Assembly: GCA_023397675.1 (NCBI GenBank)
Contig: JAEWTV010000099.1
Location: 1-40,959 of the forward strand
From: Bacillota bacterium
GTDB taxonomy: Bacteria > Bacillota > Clostridia > Acetivibrionales > JANLFN01
Direction of reading: 5' to 3'
Length of the DNA: 40,959 nucleotides
The notes beneath the pieces are model-generated. The model did no database searches and was not told where the DNA came from. It worked only from the letters and a program-made list of their open reading frames with translations. The translations under genes and the position numbers were made by a program. Positions 33,347 to 40,959 of this stretch are shown here, piece after piece (the first letter of the stretch is position 1; each line of letters opens with the position of its first letter).

Positions 33347-33394
33347 AATACTGACATAATATTATTTGATTGTTGTCTGAATACTGATATAATA
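33347..33394 (+). promoter_or_regulatory. promoter of the GH43 gene with duplicated -10 box
   Basis: TTGATT at 33366-33371 and TATAAT at 33388-33393 are 16 bp apart, with TGA before the -10. AATACTGACATAATA (33347-33361) and AATACTGATATAATA (33380-33394) are the same box repeated 33 bp apart, so two starts are possible. Confidence 0.65.
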
Positions 33395-33441
33395 GAAAAT
33401 AGTTACAATGAAAATTTATGTTGATTAAGGAGAGTGCAAAT

Positions 33442-34425
33442 ATGAGTAAAAATGTAACTCCAAGAGAGCCTTTAGTAACCCACATTTATACTGCAGACCC
33501 TTCTGCACATGTTTTTGACGGTAAAATATACATATACCCTTCCCATGACCTTGATCAAGATGTGCCTATAAATGATAACGGTGACCAGTATATTATGAAT
33601 GATTATCATGTTTTGTCAATTGATAACTTCAATTCACCTTGCGTAGATAATGGAAAGGCAATTGATATTGAAGATATTCCATGGGCTTCAAAGCAGTTAT
33701 GGGCTCCTGATGCTGCTTATAAAAACGGAACCTACTATTTATACTTCCCGGCAAGAGATAAAGACGGTATCTTCAGAATAGGTGTAGCTACAAGCTCATC
33801 TCCTGCAGGACCTTTCAAAGCTGAAGAAAATTATATTCAGGGAAGTTTCAGTATAGATCCGGCAGTTTTTGTTGATGATGACCAGAAGGCATATGTTTAT
33901 TTTGGCGGTCTCTGGGGTGGACAACTTGAAAAATGGCAGACAGGCTCATTTAAACCAGATGCCGAGGGACCTGCAGCAACAGCACCTGCTCTAGGACCAA
34001 GAGTAGCAGAACTCAACGAGGACATGCTTACTTTTAAGAGTGCACCTGAGGAGATATCAATCGTTGATGAAGATGGCAAGCCTATACCTGCCGGTGACGA
34101 AGAGAGAAGGTATTTTGAAGGACCTTGGATGCATAAATATAATGGACTTTATTATCTTTCCTATTCAACTGGTTCTACTCACTTCCTGGTATATGCCGTT
34201 GGCAAAAGCCCTAAAGGACCATTTACCTATAAAGGTAAGATACTTACACCTGTTATAGGGTGGACAACCCATCATTCAATAATTGAGTTTGAAGGCAAGT
34301 GGTATCTGTTCTATCATGACAGCAGTTTGTCAGGCGGAGTAGATAACAAGCGCTGCGTAAAATTTACCGAACTTAAATACAACGAAGATGGTACTATTCA
34401 GACAATAGATCCTTACGGTAAGTAA
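33442..34425 (+). CDS. intracellular glycoside hydrolase family 43
   Basis: A 327-residue five-bladed beta-propeller glycosidase without a signal peptide, so it is cytoplasmic. The inverting catalytic set is visible: base D19 (YTADPSAHVF), pKa modulator D139 (FSIDPAVF) and acid E226 (FEGPWMHK). H277/H278 (WTTHHS) lie in the usual metal or substrate site. GH43 members cleave arabinosyl or xylosyl linkages; here it probably processes imported plant-wall oligosaccharides. The ATG at 33442 has AAGGAGAG 7 nt upstream; the in-frame ATG at 33418 lies before that site. The gene is a single unit with its own promoter and terminator. Arabinofuranosidase versus xylosidase cannot be decided. Confidence 0.9.
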   Translation: MSKNVTPREPLVTHIYTADPSAHVFDGKIYIYPSHDLDQDVPINDNGDQYIMNDYHVLSIDNFNSPCVDNGKAIDIEDIPWASKQLWAPDAAYKNGTYYLYFPARDKDGIFRIGVATSSSPAGPFKAEENYIQGSFSIDPAVFVDDDQKAYVYFGGLWGGQLEKWQTGSFKPDAEGPAATAPALGPRVAELNEDMLTFKSAPEEISIVDEDGKPIPAGDEERRYFEGPWMHKYNGLYYLSYSTGSTHFLVYAVGKSPKGPFTYKGKILTPVIGWTTHHSIIEFEGKWYLFYHDSSLSGGVDNKRCVKFTELKYNEDGTIQTIDPYGK

Positions 34426-34449
34426 TTTTTAAAATGCTGATTCGTCAAT

Positions 34450-34484
34450 AAAAGCTCAAGGGGCAATACCCTTGAGCTTTTATA
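34450..34484. terminator. bidirectional terminator
   Basis: AAAAGCTCAAGGG and its exact complement form a 13-bp stem with a 6-nt loop, between the convergent GH43 and FlxA-like genes. The last bases overlap the FlxA-like stop region. Confidence 0.88.
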
Positions 34485-34884
34485 TATAGGTGTCTATTTG
34501 CTTGCTTACAAGCTTATTAATCTGGTCATTCAAATCCTCTGTCTTTACATTGTCTCGCTTGGATTGTACACCTTGTTGATTCCGGAGTTCAGAAGCCCTG
34601 TTATTGTTTTGAGTTATTCCGGAATTATTTTTTCCCTGCTGTCGTTCCTGACGCAGCTTTTGTATCTGTTGTTCGATATCTGCTATTTTACTTTCCAATT
34701 CTGCTTTCTTCATCATGGCAGATTTTTGATCGGTTTCACTATTCTTCTGCTGCATTTTAATGCGTTTCAATTCCTGCTGTAATGCTTTCTTTTCCGCCTC
34801 TAGCTTTTCAACGCCACTGGCGCCTGAATTGCCGGAACTGGGACTGTACCAATTATTCCCGTTGCCGATTCCATTTAAAGTCAT
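34480..34884 (-). CDS. FlxA-like coiled-coil protein
   Basis: A 134-residue soluble protein. An N-terminal Gly/Ser/Asn stretch is followed by a heptad-rich coiled coil (about residues 25-85: VEKLEAEKKALQQELKRIKM and onward). A Gln/Asn/Arg linker and a final helix, EDLNDQINKLVSKQI, close it. This matches FlxA-like proteins, whose function is unknown. The ATG has AAGGAGAT 8 nt upstream. It lies 108 bp downstream of the GHKL kinase on the same strand, and that gap is locally richer in CG dinucleotides than its surroundings. No signal peptide or enzyme motif is seen. Confidence 0.7.
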   Translation of the reverse strand: MTLNGIGNGNNWYSPSSGNSGASGVEKLEAEKKALQQELKRIKMQQKNSETDQKSAMMKKAELESKIADIEQQIQKLRQERQQGKNNSGITQNNNRASELRNQQGVQSKRDNVKTEDLNDQINKLVSKQIDTYI

Positions 34885-34992
34885 TACTTACCATCTCCTT
34901 TCGCTTATGATATCGGATGAATGGCAAGTCATGACGAACAAAGCAGCGTAAACGATGGCATTAACGTCGTGAACGCAAAATGTTGATTAGAG

Positions 34993-36342
34993 TTAGAGGA
35001 TTGAAGAAGCAGCGTCTGATAAATCCTTTTGATTTTCATGGAGTGGTAATAGAATGCTTATCCTGAATAAAGAATCCTCATCAGTAATCTCAACAGCGCC
35101 GTCATATTTTTGTGCAATCATTTTTATTGTTGAAATCCCTATACCTGTACCTTTAGGAACTTTTCCGTATTCATAGTTATTAATTATATCAATGATAAAA
35201 AACTCTCTATTCTGTTTTGCGGCTATATCAAGGATCTTTTCACCCTTTATTATACTATTGCAGGCCCTGATCGCATTATCAACAGCATTTGAAAAAATGG
35301 TGCACAGATCAAAGTCATCAACCTTGACTGTTTTTGAAATTATTACATCACATTTTACATTTATGTCTGTCTTGTTTGCATATGCCAGCTTTTCACTAAG
35401 AAGAATGTCTATAACTGTATTCCCTGTATTGACAGGAAAATATATGCCTTCGGAAATTTCAAAATGATTAAGATAATCCAATGCTTTTGGTATTTCTTCT
35501 TTTTCAAGCAAGCCATGAAGAGCAATTATGTGATTTTTCAAATCATGTCTGAAAGCACGTGTGGAATCATATCTGAGCTGCGTTTCCTGAATGTAATTTT
35601 TCTGCAAATTAAGCTGTGTTTTAAGAAATAATTTTTCCTTTTCTGTTTCAAAATACTTTATAACCTTCTCGTATGCAAACAGCGAACCGCATATGCATAG
35701 AAAAGCAATAACTGCAAGCCCAATAAACTGATAAGCTTCTGAGGGTGCCGCATTTATAGAAATTTGGTTATTTGTATAAGTAGGGGAGAAATCCAATTGG
35801 AGTAATGTTCTCATTACAATTGATATGAAAATTAGCGGTAGAACCAGAATCAGCAGGTATTTGGACTCTTTGTTTGATTTCAGGTTATACCTTTTTGAAA
35901 AAAAGCTAAGAAAAGCATAAGTAAGAAGGAGCATTATAATACCCATGCCTATGTTTACAACAATTTCTGGTATACCATGTATGCCTGATAATAGACTCAG
36001 AAGTGGTTGGGTTATGCTTTCAACAAGTACATTTGCAGTAACAACCAGTGTTGATATGACAATTGATGTACTATGGTTTTGCTTCAGCACCTTATTAACA
36101 AAAATGTACAAAATCGCAATTCCGGTTAAGGTTGCGACATTTTGTGATACGGGAGAAATCATCCCAACTGCATATACTCCGTAAAAAATCATTATATATA
36201 TGAAGTAATATATCTTTTTGCTTTGAATGGCAGAAAACTTGATAAGAAAATTACATTGTATAATTGATTGGAGACCGTTACAGATGATAAATAGAAAGAT
36301 AAAGCCATACCAGAACATCAAGGGTGTTTTGAAAAACTCCAA
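34993..36342 (-). CDS. GHKL-domain sensor kinase (AgrC-like)
   Basis: A 449-residue kinase. The N-terminal half has about six to seven membrane helices (to about residue 235). A short coiled segment precedes the HPK10-type box AFRHDLKNHIIALHG with the phospho-His, and a GHKL ATPase with NAVDNAIRAC and KGTGIGISTI. This layout belongs to the AgrC/peptide-pheromone kinase group. No agrB/agrD pair is in the window. The start is TTG at 36342, reached 7 nt after AGAGGTG; the upstream regulator's stop lies 1 nt before it. Ligand unknown. Confidence 0.88.
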   Translation of the reverse strand: MEFFKTPLMFWYGFIFLFIICNGLQSIIQCNFLIKFSAIQSKKIYYFIYIMIFYGVYAVGMISPVSQNVATLTGIAILYIFVNKVLKQNHSTSIVISTLVVTANVLVESITQPLLSLLSGIHGIPEIVVNIGMGIIMLLLTYAFLSFFSKRYNLKSNKESKYLLILVLPLIFISIVMRTLLQLDFSPTYTNNQISINAAPSEAYQFIGLAVIAFLCICGSLFAYEKVIKYFETEKEKLFLKTQLNLQKNYIQETQLRYDSTRAFRHDLKNHIIALHGLLEKEEIPKALDYLNHFEISEGIYFPVNTGNTVIDILLSEKLAYANKTDINVKCDVIISKTVKVDDFDLCTIFSNAVDNAIRACNSIIKGEKILDIAAKQNREFFIIDIINNYEYGKVPKGTGIGISTIKMIAQKYDGAVEITDEDSLFRISILLPLHENQKDLSDAASSIL

Positions 36343-36343
36343 T

Positions 36344-37054
36344 TCAGCGCACCTCTTTTCTATGATAATGTAGTAGTGCTTTCATAAAATCCTGATGTCT
36401 GCGGGTGGCAACCGGTACCTTTTCACCACCAGGCAAATAAATAAATCCATCTGAATACCTGTTAACATACCTGAGATTTACTATATAGCTCCTGTGGCAT
36501 CTGAAGAAATCCTCATTAAATTCATTTTCCAAATTATCTATTTTGCTGCCATATTCGTTTATATTACTTTTTTCATAAATGAAAACATGATGATTGACCA
36601 CTTCACAGTAAATAATATCAGAATATGGGACTTTCTTTATTTCTCCGCTTTTATGAATGACAATATAGTTATTTGCCGAGGAATAAGTTGTTTCCACCAG
36701 TTTATCCAATACCGCATATAATTTCTCATTCTGAACAGGCTTTATGAGGTAGTTTGCGGCGTTTACCTGGAAAGCATCAAAAACATACTCCTTAAGCACT
36801 GTAACAAATATAATTGCAGTTTTATCATTATCTTTACGAATTGCTTTTGCAGTGTCCATACCATTTATTTTATTCATCTTTATGTCAAGAAAAACAGCAT
36901 CAAAATATTCATTATTATTTGAAAGAAGAGATTCACCGTTTAGAAACTTAGAAATTGAAAAATCCATGCCTTTTTTATTCAAATAAAACTCTATTTTATT
37001 GCTTATATTTTGAATGGCTGATATTTCATCATCACACACTGCAATTTTTATCAT
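36344..37054 (-). CDS. LytTR-family response regulator (AgrA-like)
   Basis: A 236-residue regulator. The receiver has D8/D9, D57 (AVFLDIKMN), T83-type (FVTVL) and K103-type (LIKPV) residues. The C-terminal LytTR DNA-binding domain has IIYCEVVNHHVFIY, then FFRCHRSYIVNLRYV and a closing VPVATRRHQDF. It pairs with the GHKL kinase directly downstream (2-nt spacing). Its ATG follows AGGTGA, 38 nt after the TetR gene, so all three may be co-transcribed. Target sites were not identified. Confidence 0.93.
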   Translation of the reverse strand: MIKIAVCDDEISAIQNISNKIEFYLNKKGMDFSISKFLNGESLLSNNNEYFDAVFLDIKMNKINGMDTAKAIRKDNDKTAIIFVTVLKEYVFDAFQVNAANYLIKPVQNEKLYAVLDKLVETTYSSANNYIVIHKSGEIKKVPYSDIIYCEVVNHHVFIYEKSNINEYGSKIDNLENEFNEDFFRCHRSYIVNLRYVNRYSDGFIYLPGGEKVPVATRRHQDFMKALLHYHRKEVR

Positions 37055-37092
37055 TTAATCACCTAAAATATATCAGACTTATTAACACAAGG

Positions 37093-37752
37093 TTATTTTG
37101 GATAATTGATACCACGCTCCAGGCAATACATCTGCTGATAAAGGTTTGATTTATACGTTGACTTAAAGTCTGGAGGAGTATATTGAATTTCTGATAATTC
37201 AATTGCTTTTATTTGTATTTCGCATAATTCACACATTGGATATAGTCCCAACGCTAGGGCTAAATGATTATTTATAAAGCTTTCAATATCAGTCATAGAA
37301 GCTTTGGGGAATAACTGGCTTACCAGCTTCACAATCGACCATTGCAGCTTTATGAAACTCTTTTTGAATTCTACTAATGCCTCCAGAGAAACATTCTTTT
37401 CAATAGTCGTAAAAAGCATGGAATATAAATTAAGAAGTCTGTAATTTTCACTGATTGTATTTGCCCAAATGTCGGCTACTTCTTCAATGGAGTAAATTCT
37501 ATTCAATTTAAATGAATTAATCAAAGAAGTTACCCATGCTTCTGCATCAGAAAGCAGAATCTTAAGAAGAATTTCTTCTTTAGTATTAAAATACTTGTAA
37601 ATTGTCGGCCTTGTAAAATTAGTGAGCTTTGAAATTGCATTAAAGCTTAAGCCTTCGTAACCGGCAGAGTTGTAAATCTCTGAAGCTACTGAAACAATTT
37701 CCTTAATTCTTTCCTGTATATGTTCATTTGATCTGGCTCTTTGAAAACTCAT
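37093..37752 (-). CDS. TetR family transcriptional regulator
   Basis: A 219-residue regulator with an N-terminal TetR helix-turn-helix (about 18-60, FNAISKLTNFTRPTIYKYFN). The C-terminal helical domain has a Cys pair (CELCEIQ) near 175-178, which could bind a metal or sense redox; this is speculative. It is divergent from the DUF362 ferredoxin gene, with a perfect palindrome at 37840-37853 in the shared promoter region. It is followed at 38 nt by the LytTR regulator gene. The start ATG at 37752 has GAAGGTGG upstream. Confidence 0.92.
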   Translation of the reverse strand: MSFQRARSNEHIQERIKEIVSVASEIYNSAGYEGLSFNAISKLTNFTRPTIYKYFNTKEEILLKILLSDAEAWVTSLINSFKLNRIYSIEEVADIWANTISENYRLLNLYSMLFTTIEKNVSLEALVEFKKSFIKLQWSIVKLVSQLFPKASMTDIESFINNHLALALGLYPMCELCEIQIKAIELSEIQYTPPDFKSTYKSNLYQQMYCLERGINYPK

Positions 37753-37810
37753 TAATCCACCTTCACTGCTAAAATTTTTGATAAATCAATTATAAAACAT
37801 TAATAAGTTG

Positions 37811-37853
37811 TTGACAATATACATGCTGAATGCTAGGATTGTAATTAATTACA
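37811..37853 (+). promoter_or_regulatory. DUF362 promoter with TetR operator palindrome
   Basis: A consensus TTGACA at 37811-37816 and TAGGAT at 37834-37839 are 17 bp apart. TGTAATTAATTACA at 37840-37853 is a perfect 14-bp palindrome directly on the expected start, suited to repression by the divergent TetR protein. Confidence 0.7.
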
Positions 37854-37919
37854 TAGTGTAAAATAAATATAATATTAATAAACAATAAGTAACCTAGATA
37901 ACTATAAGGGGGGCTATTA

Positions 37920-38951
37920 ATGGCCAATGTCTATTTTAAAGCTATAGACTCATATTCAAAAACTGAAGAGATAAATGCTGCTTCTGCAGAACTGCTTCAA
38001 ATTGTGGAGAAAAATGAGGGTGTCGAACTAAATAAGTTTATCCCTCTAAAAGTACATTTGGGGGAGCATGGAAACAAAACCTTTATAGAGCCTAAAAACT
38101 TTAATGGAATTATAGACTATATATCTGGAAAGGAAATTGAAACAGCCTTTATTGAAACCAATGTATTATATAAGGGCCAGAGAAACACAATTGAAAACCA
38201 TTTAAAAGTGGCAGAGGAACACGGTTTTACAAGAATTCCCGTTATTATTGCAGATGGTGAAGCGGGTGAGGATTATGAAGAGGTAAAGATCAATAAGAAA
38301 AACTTTGATAGCTGTAAAATCGCCAAAGCAATTGCAAAAGAGGAACAGATGATCGTTTTAAGCCATTTTAAAGGGCACATTGCTGCCGGCTTTGGTGGTG
38401 CAATAAAACAGCTTGCAATGGGATGCGCCTCAAAAGGCGGGAAACTTGCTCAGCATGCAAATTCTATTCCTAAAATAAGAAGTAGAAAATGTACATCATG
38501 CAAAGCCTGTGCCGCAAAATGCCCAGAAAATGCAATAACTATTATAAAAAAGGCACAAATTGATAAAAACAAATGTGTAGGATGTGCTTCATGTATGGCT
38601 GCTTGTAATCATGGCGCCATATCCAACGGCTGGCTTGCATCACTTACTAAATCCTTTAATGAAAGGCTGGCTGAATATGCCTATGCAGCTTCAATTGGTA
38701 AACGAAACATTTATATAAGTTTTGCTTTTAATATAACAAGGCAGTGCGATTGTGAAGGACATCCTATGAAAATTATTGCAAAGGACGTGGGTGTTTTTGC
38801 TTCTACAGATCCAGTAGCGATTGACCAGGCTTGCCTTGATGTTCTTAATAAGAATGAGGGAAGAAAGGTTTTCCGAAGAGGACGCAGAACTTTGGAATAT
38901 GCACAAAGTATCGGTTTGGGGAGTAGGAAGTACGAGTTGATTGAAATATAA
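37920..38951 (+). CDS. DUF362 protein with two 4Fe-4S clusters
   Basis: A 343-residue iron-sulfur protein. The DUF362 core (about 1-180, with LSHFKGHIAAGFGGAIKQLA and GCASKGGK) is followed by two ferredoxin-type motifs, CTSCKACAAKC (C191, C194, C197, C201) and CVGCASCMAAC (C219, C222, C225, C229), each CxxCxxCxxxC. The core then resumes (TDPVAIDQACLDVL). It is a putative cytoplasmic redox protein of unknown partner. The ATG has GGGGGG upstream. It is regulated, by inference, by the divergent TetR gene through the palindrome over its start. Confidence 0.88.
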   Translation: MANVYFKAIDSYSKTEEINAASAELLQIVEKNEGVELNKFIPLKVHLGEHGNKTFIEPKNFNGIIDYISGKEIETAFIETNVLYKGQRNTIENHLKVAEEHGFTRIPVIIADGEAGEDYEEVKINKKNFDSCKIAKAIAKEEQMIVLSHFKGHIAAGFGGAIKQLAMGCASKGGKLAQHANSIPKIRSRKCTSCKACAAKCPENAITIIKKAQIDKNKCVGCASCMAACNHGAISNGWLASLTKSFNERLAEYAYAASIGKRNIYISFAFNITRQCDCEGHPMKIIAKDVGVFASTDPVAIDQACLDVLNKNEGRKVFRRGRRTLEYAQSIGLGSRKYELIEI

Positions 38952-38966
38952 CATTTAAAATTATTT

Positions 38967-39004
38967 ACGAGGGGTGCTTGTCTTTAAAGCATCCCTCGTT
39001 TTTT
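38967..39004 (+). terminator. intrinsic terminator
   Basis: ACGAGGGGTGCTT pairs with AAGCATCCCTCGT (one G-U pair), followed by T6, after the DUF362 gene. Confidence 0.88.
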
Positions 39005-39199
39005 CATATTAATGAATATTTCGCCATCCAAAGGTGTTTTCATAATAATTTGAAAAATGCAAAAAGGGGTATCAAATGTTGTAATATGTCTTATTTTAAT
39101 ATATGATTATAATGTAAAATCTTATGTAAATTCTTTAATTCAATCGAAAATATTTTCCATAAAAAAATTTGATTTTAAGGTTAATTTGGAGGAATGTGT

Positions 39200-40959
39200 A
39201 TGATGAAAAAAAACCGTAAGAAAATTACTGGTATTATTATGACCATTGCCATGCTGCTATGCCTTTTTCCTGCGATGATGGTGCCCGCAAGTGCGGCAGC
39301 GGGGGATACATGGACAGTCCAGACATCTGGCGTTACTGCCAATTTGAATGGTGTATGCTACGGGGGCTCGACTTTTGTTGCAGTTGGTGCAAACGGTACA
39401 ATTCTTACATCTTCAAACGGCACAAGCTGGATAAACCGAACAACAACGAACTCTGCGGCAACAGGAGGCGTAGAGCTTAAAGCAGTTTGTTTCGGAAATG
39501 GCATGTTTATGGCTGTTGGCGTAGGTGGCAAGGTTATAACATCCTCAGATGGTATAACCTGGGCAGCTAAAGTGAGTGAGACTGATGCCCTAGCGACTGA
39601 TGACCTTGTGGCAGTTGCTTATGGTAACAATAAATTTGTAGCACTTGGGAAAAACAGTGCGGGAGGTTATATTTATACTTCAACCGATAATGGTAGTAAC
39701 TGGGGTCAAACGTATTCTTATAGTGGTTACTTTTTATATGGTATATGTTATGGTAACAGCCAATTTGTAGTTGTCGGTGACTTAGATTTTATCAATTTCG
39801 ATAAAGAATATGGACTAGTACTTGTTTCAGCAGATGGACAAACATGGGGAGACTGTAAAACAGATATGGCCGCACAAAGCTTTACATCAGTTTGTTACGG
39901 CGGAACAACATATGTTGCAGCTGATATAGAAAGCCGAATTCTTAAATCATCGGATCCAACGGATGCGGCTAAATGGGATAATCGAGGCTGGCAGGATACC
40001 GATTATTCTTCTTTTAATGCTGTATGTTATGGGGGAAGTACATATGTGACGGTTGGCTTCAATGGTCACATTTATATATCAAGTGATGGGTCAGTCTGGA
40101 CTTCCAAAACCTCCAATACTTCAAATGCACTTAATAGTGTCTGCTACGGCAGCACTACATTTGTCACGGTGGGATTAGGAGGTACGATTGTTTCCTCCGC
40201 TGGTGTTGTCGCGCCAACAGCACAAACTATCACTTTTGCAAATCCTGGTGCACAAAATTACGGAACTACGCCTACGCTGACCGCCACTGCGTCCTCGGGA
40301 CTCGCGGTAAGCTTTACCAGCGATACTCCGGATGTGTGTACTGTCACCAGCGGAGGCGCCCTGACTTTCCTGAAAGCAGGAACAGCGACCATTACCGCTC
40401 ATCAGGCCGGCAACGCCAGCTATTTAGCAGCATCGGATGTAAGCCAAAGCTTTACTGTAAATGCAACAGTTCCCGGTGCACCAACTATCGGTACAGCGAC
40501 AGCAGGAGATGCACAGGCGACTGTGAACTTTACAGCGCCTTCGTCAAACGGAGGATCGGCGATTACCGGATATACAGTGACATCAAGTCCAGGCGGGTTT
40601 ACAGGAACAGGTGACGGCAGCCCAATCACCGTTACGGGACTTACTAACGGCACAGCTTATACCTTTACGGTTACAGCAACGAATACTGCAGGCACCGGTT
40701 CGGCCTCTGCGGCCTCAAATAGTGTGACGCCTAAAGCAGCACAAACCATCACTTTTGCAAATCCTGGCGCACAAAATTTCGGAACTACGCCTACGCTGAC
40801 TGCGACTGCGTCGTCGGGACTCGCGGTAAACTTCACCAGTGATACTACAGATGTGTGTACTGTCACTAGCGGAGGAACCTTGACTTTCCTAAAAGCAGGA
40901 ACAGCGACCATTACCGCTCATCAGACTGGTAACGGCAGTTTTTTGGCGGCATCGGATGT
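39200..40959 (+). CDS. secreted seven-repeat propeller/Ig-like/FN3 protein, cut by window end
   Basis: An open frame of 586 codons and two bases without a stop, starting at ATG 39200 (or 39203) behind TTGGAGGAA. A signal peptide ends near PASAAAG. Seven repeats follow (about residues 36-332), each with a VCYGGSTFVAVG-like strand, a Gly turn and an SSDGxxW end, which should form a seven-bladed propeller of the exo-sialidase/Ycf48 type. Then come an Ig-like domain (QTITFANPGAQN), an FN3-like domain (PGAPTIGTATAGDAQATVNF) and a second Ig-like copy that runs off the end. Bases 40220 on and 40739 on are near-identical, 519 bp apart. The FN3/Ig part is richer in GCG/ACG codons than its neighbours. 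Likely a large surface protein; more repeats or an anchor may lie outside. Confidence 0.82.
   Translation, partial: MMKKNRKKITGIIMTIAMLLCLFPAMMVPASAAAGDTWTVQTSGVTANLNGVCYGGSTFVAVGANGTILTSSNGTSWINRTTTNSAATGGVELKAVCFGNGMFMAVGVGGKVITSSDGITWAAKVSETDALATDDLVAVAYGNNKFVALGKNSAGGYIYTSTDNGSNWGQTYSYSGYFLYGICYGNSQFVVVGDLDFINFDKEYGLVLVSADGQTWGDCKTDMAAQSFTSVCYGGTTYVAADIESRILKSSDPTDAAKWDNRGWQDTDYSSFNAVCYGGSTYVTVGFNGHIYISSDGSVWTSKTSNTSNALNSVCYGSTTFVTVGLGGTIVSSAGVVAPTAQTITFANPGAQNYGTTPTLTATASSGLAVSFTSDTPDVCTVTSGGALTFLKAGTATITAHQAGNASYLAASDVSQSFTVNATVPGAPTIGTATAGDAQATVNFTAPSSNGGSAITGYTVTSSPGGFTGTGDGSPITVTGLTNGTAYTFTVTATNTAGTGSASAASNSVTPKAAQTITFANPGAQNFGTTPTLTATASSGLAVNFTSDTTDVCTVTSGGTLTFLKAGTATITAHQTGNGSFLAASD

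Noticed and set aside
39259..40614. Several short frames on both strands within the last gene
   Set aside because: All are shadows of the long frame from 39200, which has a signal peptide, repeats and no stop.

Overview
The window reads as chromosome from a low-GC, Gram-positive, anaerobic clostridium. Strong AGGAGG-type ribosome sites, many TTG starts, lipobox lipoproteins, an Asp23 protein, an iron alcohol dehydrogenase, a GH43 glycosidase and very many two-component systems all fit. The mix resembles cellulolytic Clostridia (Ruminiclostridium-like), but that placement is inference from gene content. I see no rRNA, tRNA, CRISPR array or intact insertion sequence.

Layout. 1-4.8 kb: a zinc phospholipase C-like protein, then a TetR regulator and an MMPL/RND exporter in one operon behind a promoter with an operator-like palindrome. 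4.8-9.1 kb: a secreted kelch/fibronectin III protein (minus), a gene-free stretch with large nested hairpins, an ATPase with a duplicated P-loop module, and an iron alcohol dehydrogenase. 9.2-14.2 kb: a small membrane protein, nudC, yqxD and ybaK, then three paralogous PsbP-like lipoproteins with an Asp23 gene between the second and third. 14.3-23 kb: a B12-binding radical SAM enzyme and a signalling island. The island holds a receiver-HPt-CheA ATPase-CheX fusion, a receiver-STAS protein, a short EncFtn-like ferritin, a membrane histidine kinase, and a receiver-HD-GYP protein whose receiver closely matches that of the fusion.

23-32 kb: a nested RNA-like element with two competing pairings lies upstream of a NAGPA-type glycosidase. 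Then come a CPBP protease, a 3' remnant of a second NAGPA gene, an ABC exporter operon and its two-component system (both promoters carry the same direct-repeat box), and a divergent second two-component system followed by a secreted PepSY-like protein. 32-41 kb: an intracellular GH43 enzyme. A TetR - LytTR regulator - GHKL kinase - FlxA-like run on the minus strand is divergent from a DUF362 ferredoxin-domain gene, with a perfect 14-bp palindrome between them. Last is a large secreted protein with a seven-repeat beta-propeller and Ig-like/FN3 repeats that runs off the window end.

Working picture: most of the window senses and responds to the envelope and surroundings. The most unusual parts are the CheA-CheX fusion with its duplicated receiver, the 23.0-23.15 kb nested element, and the shared regulator box at 28.2 and 30.1 kb.
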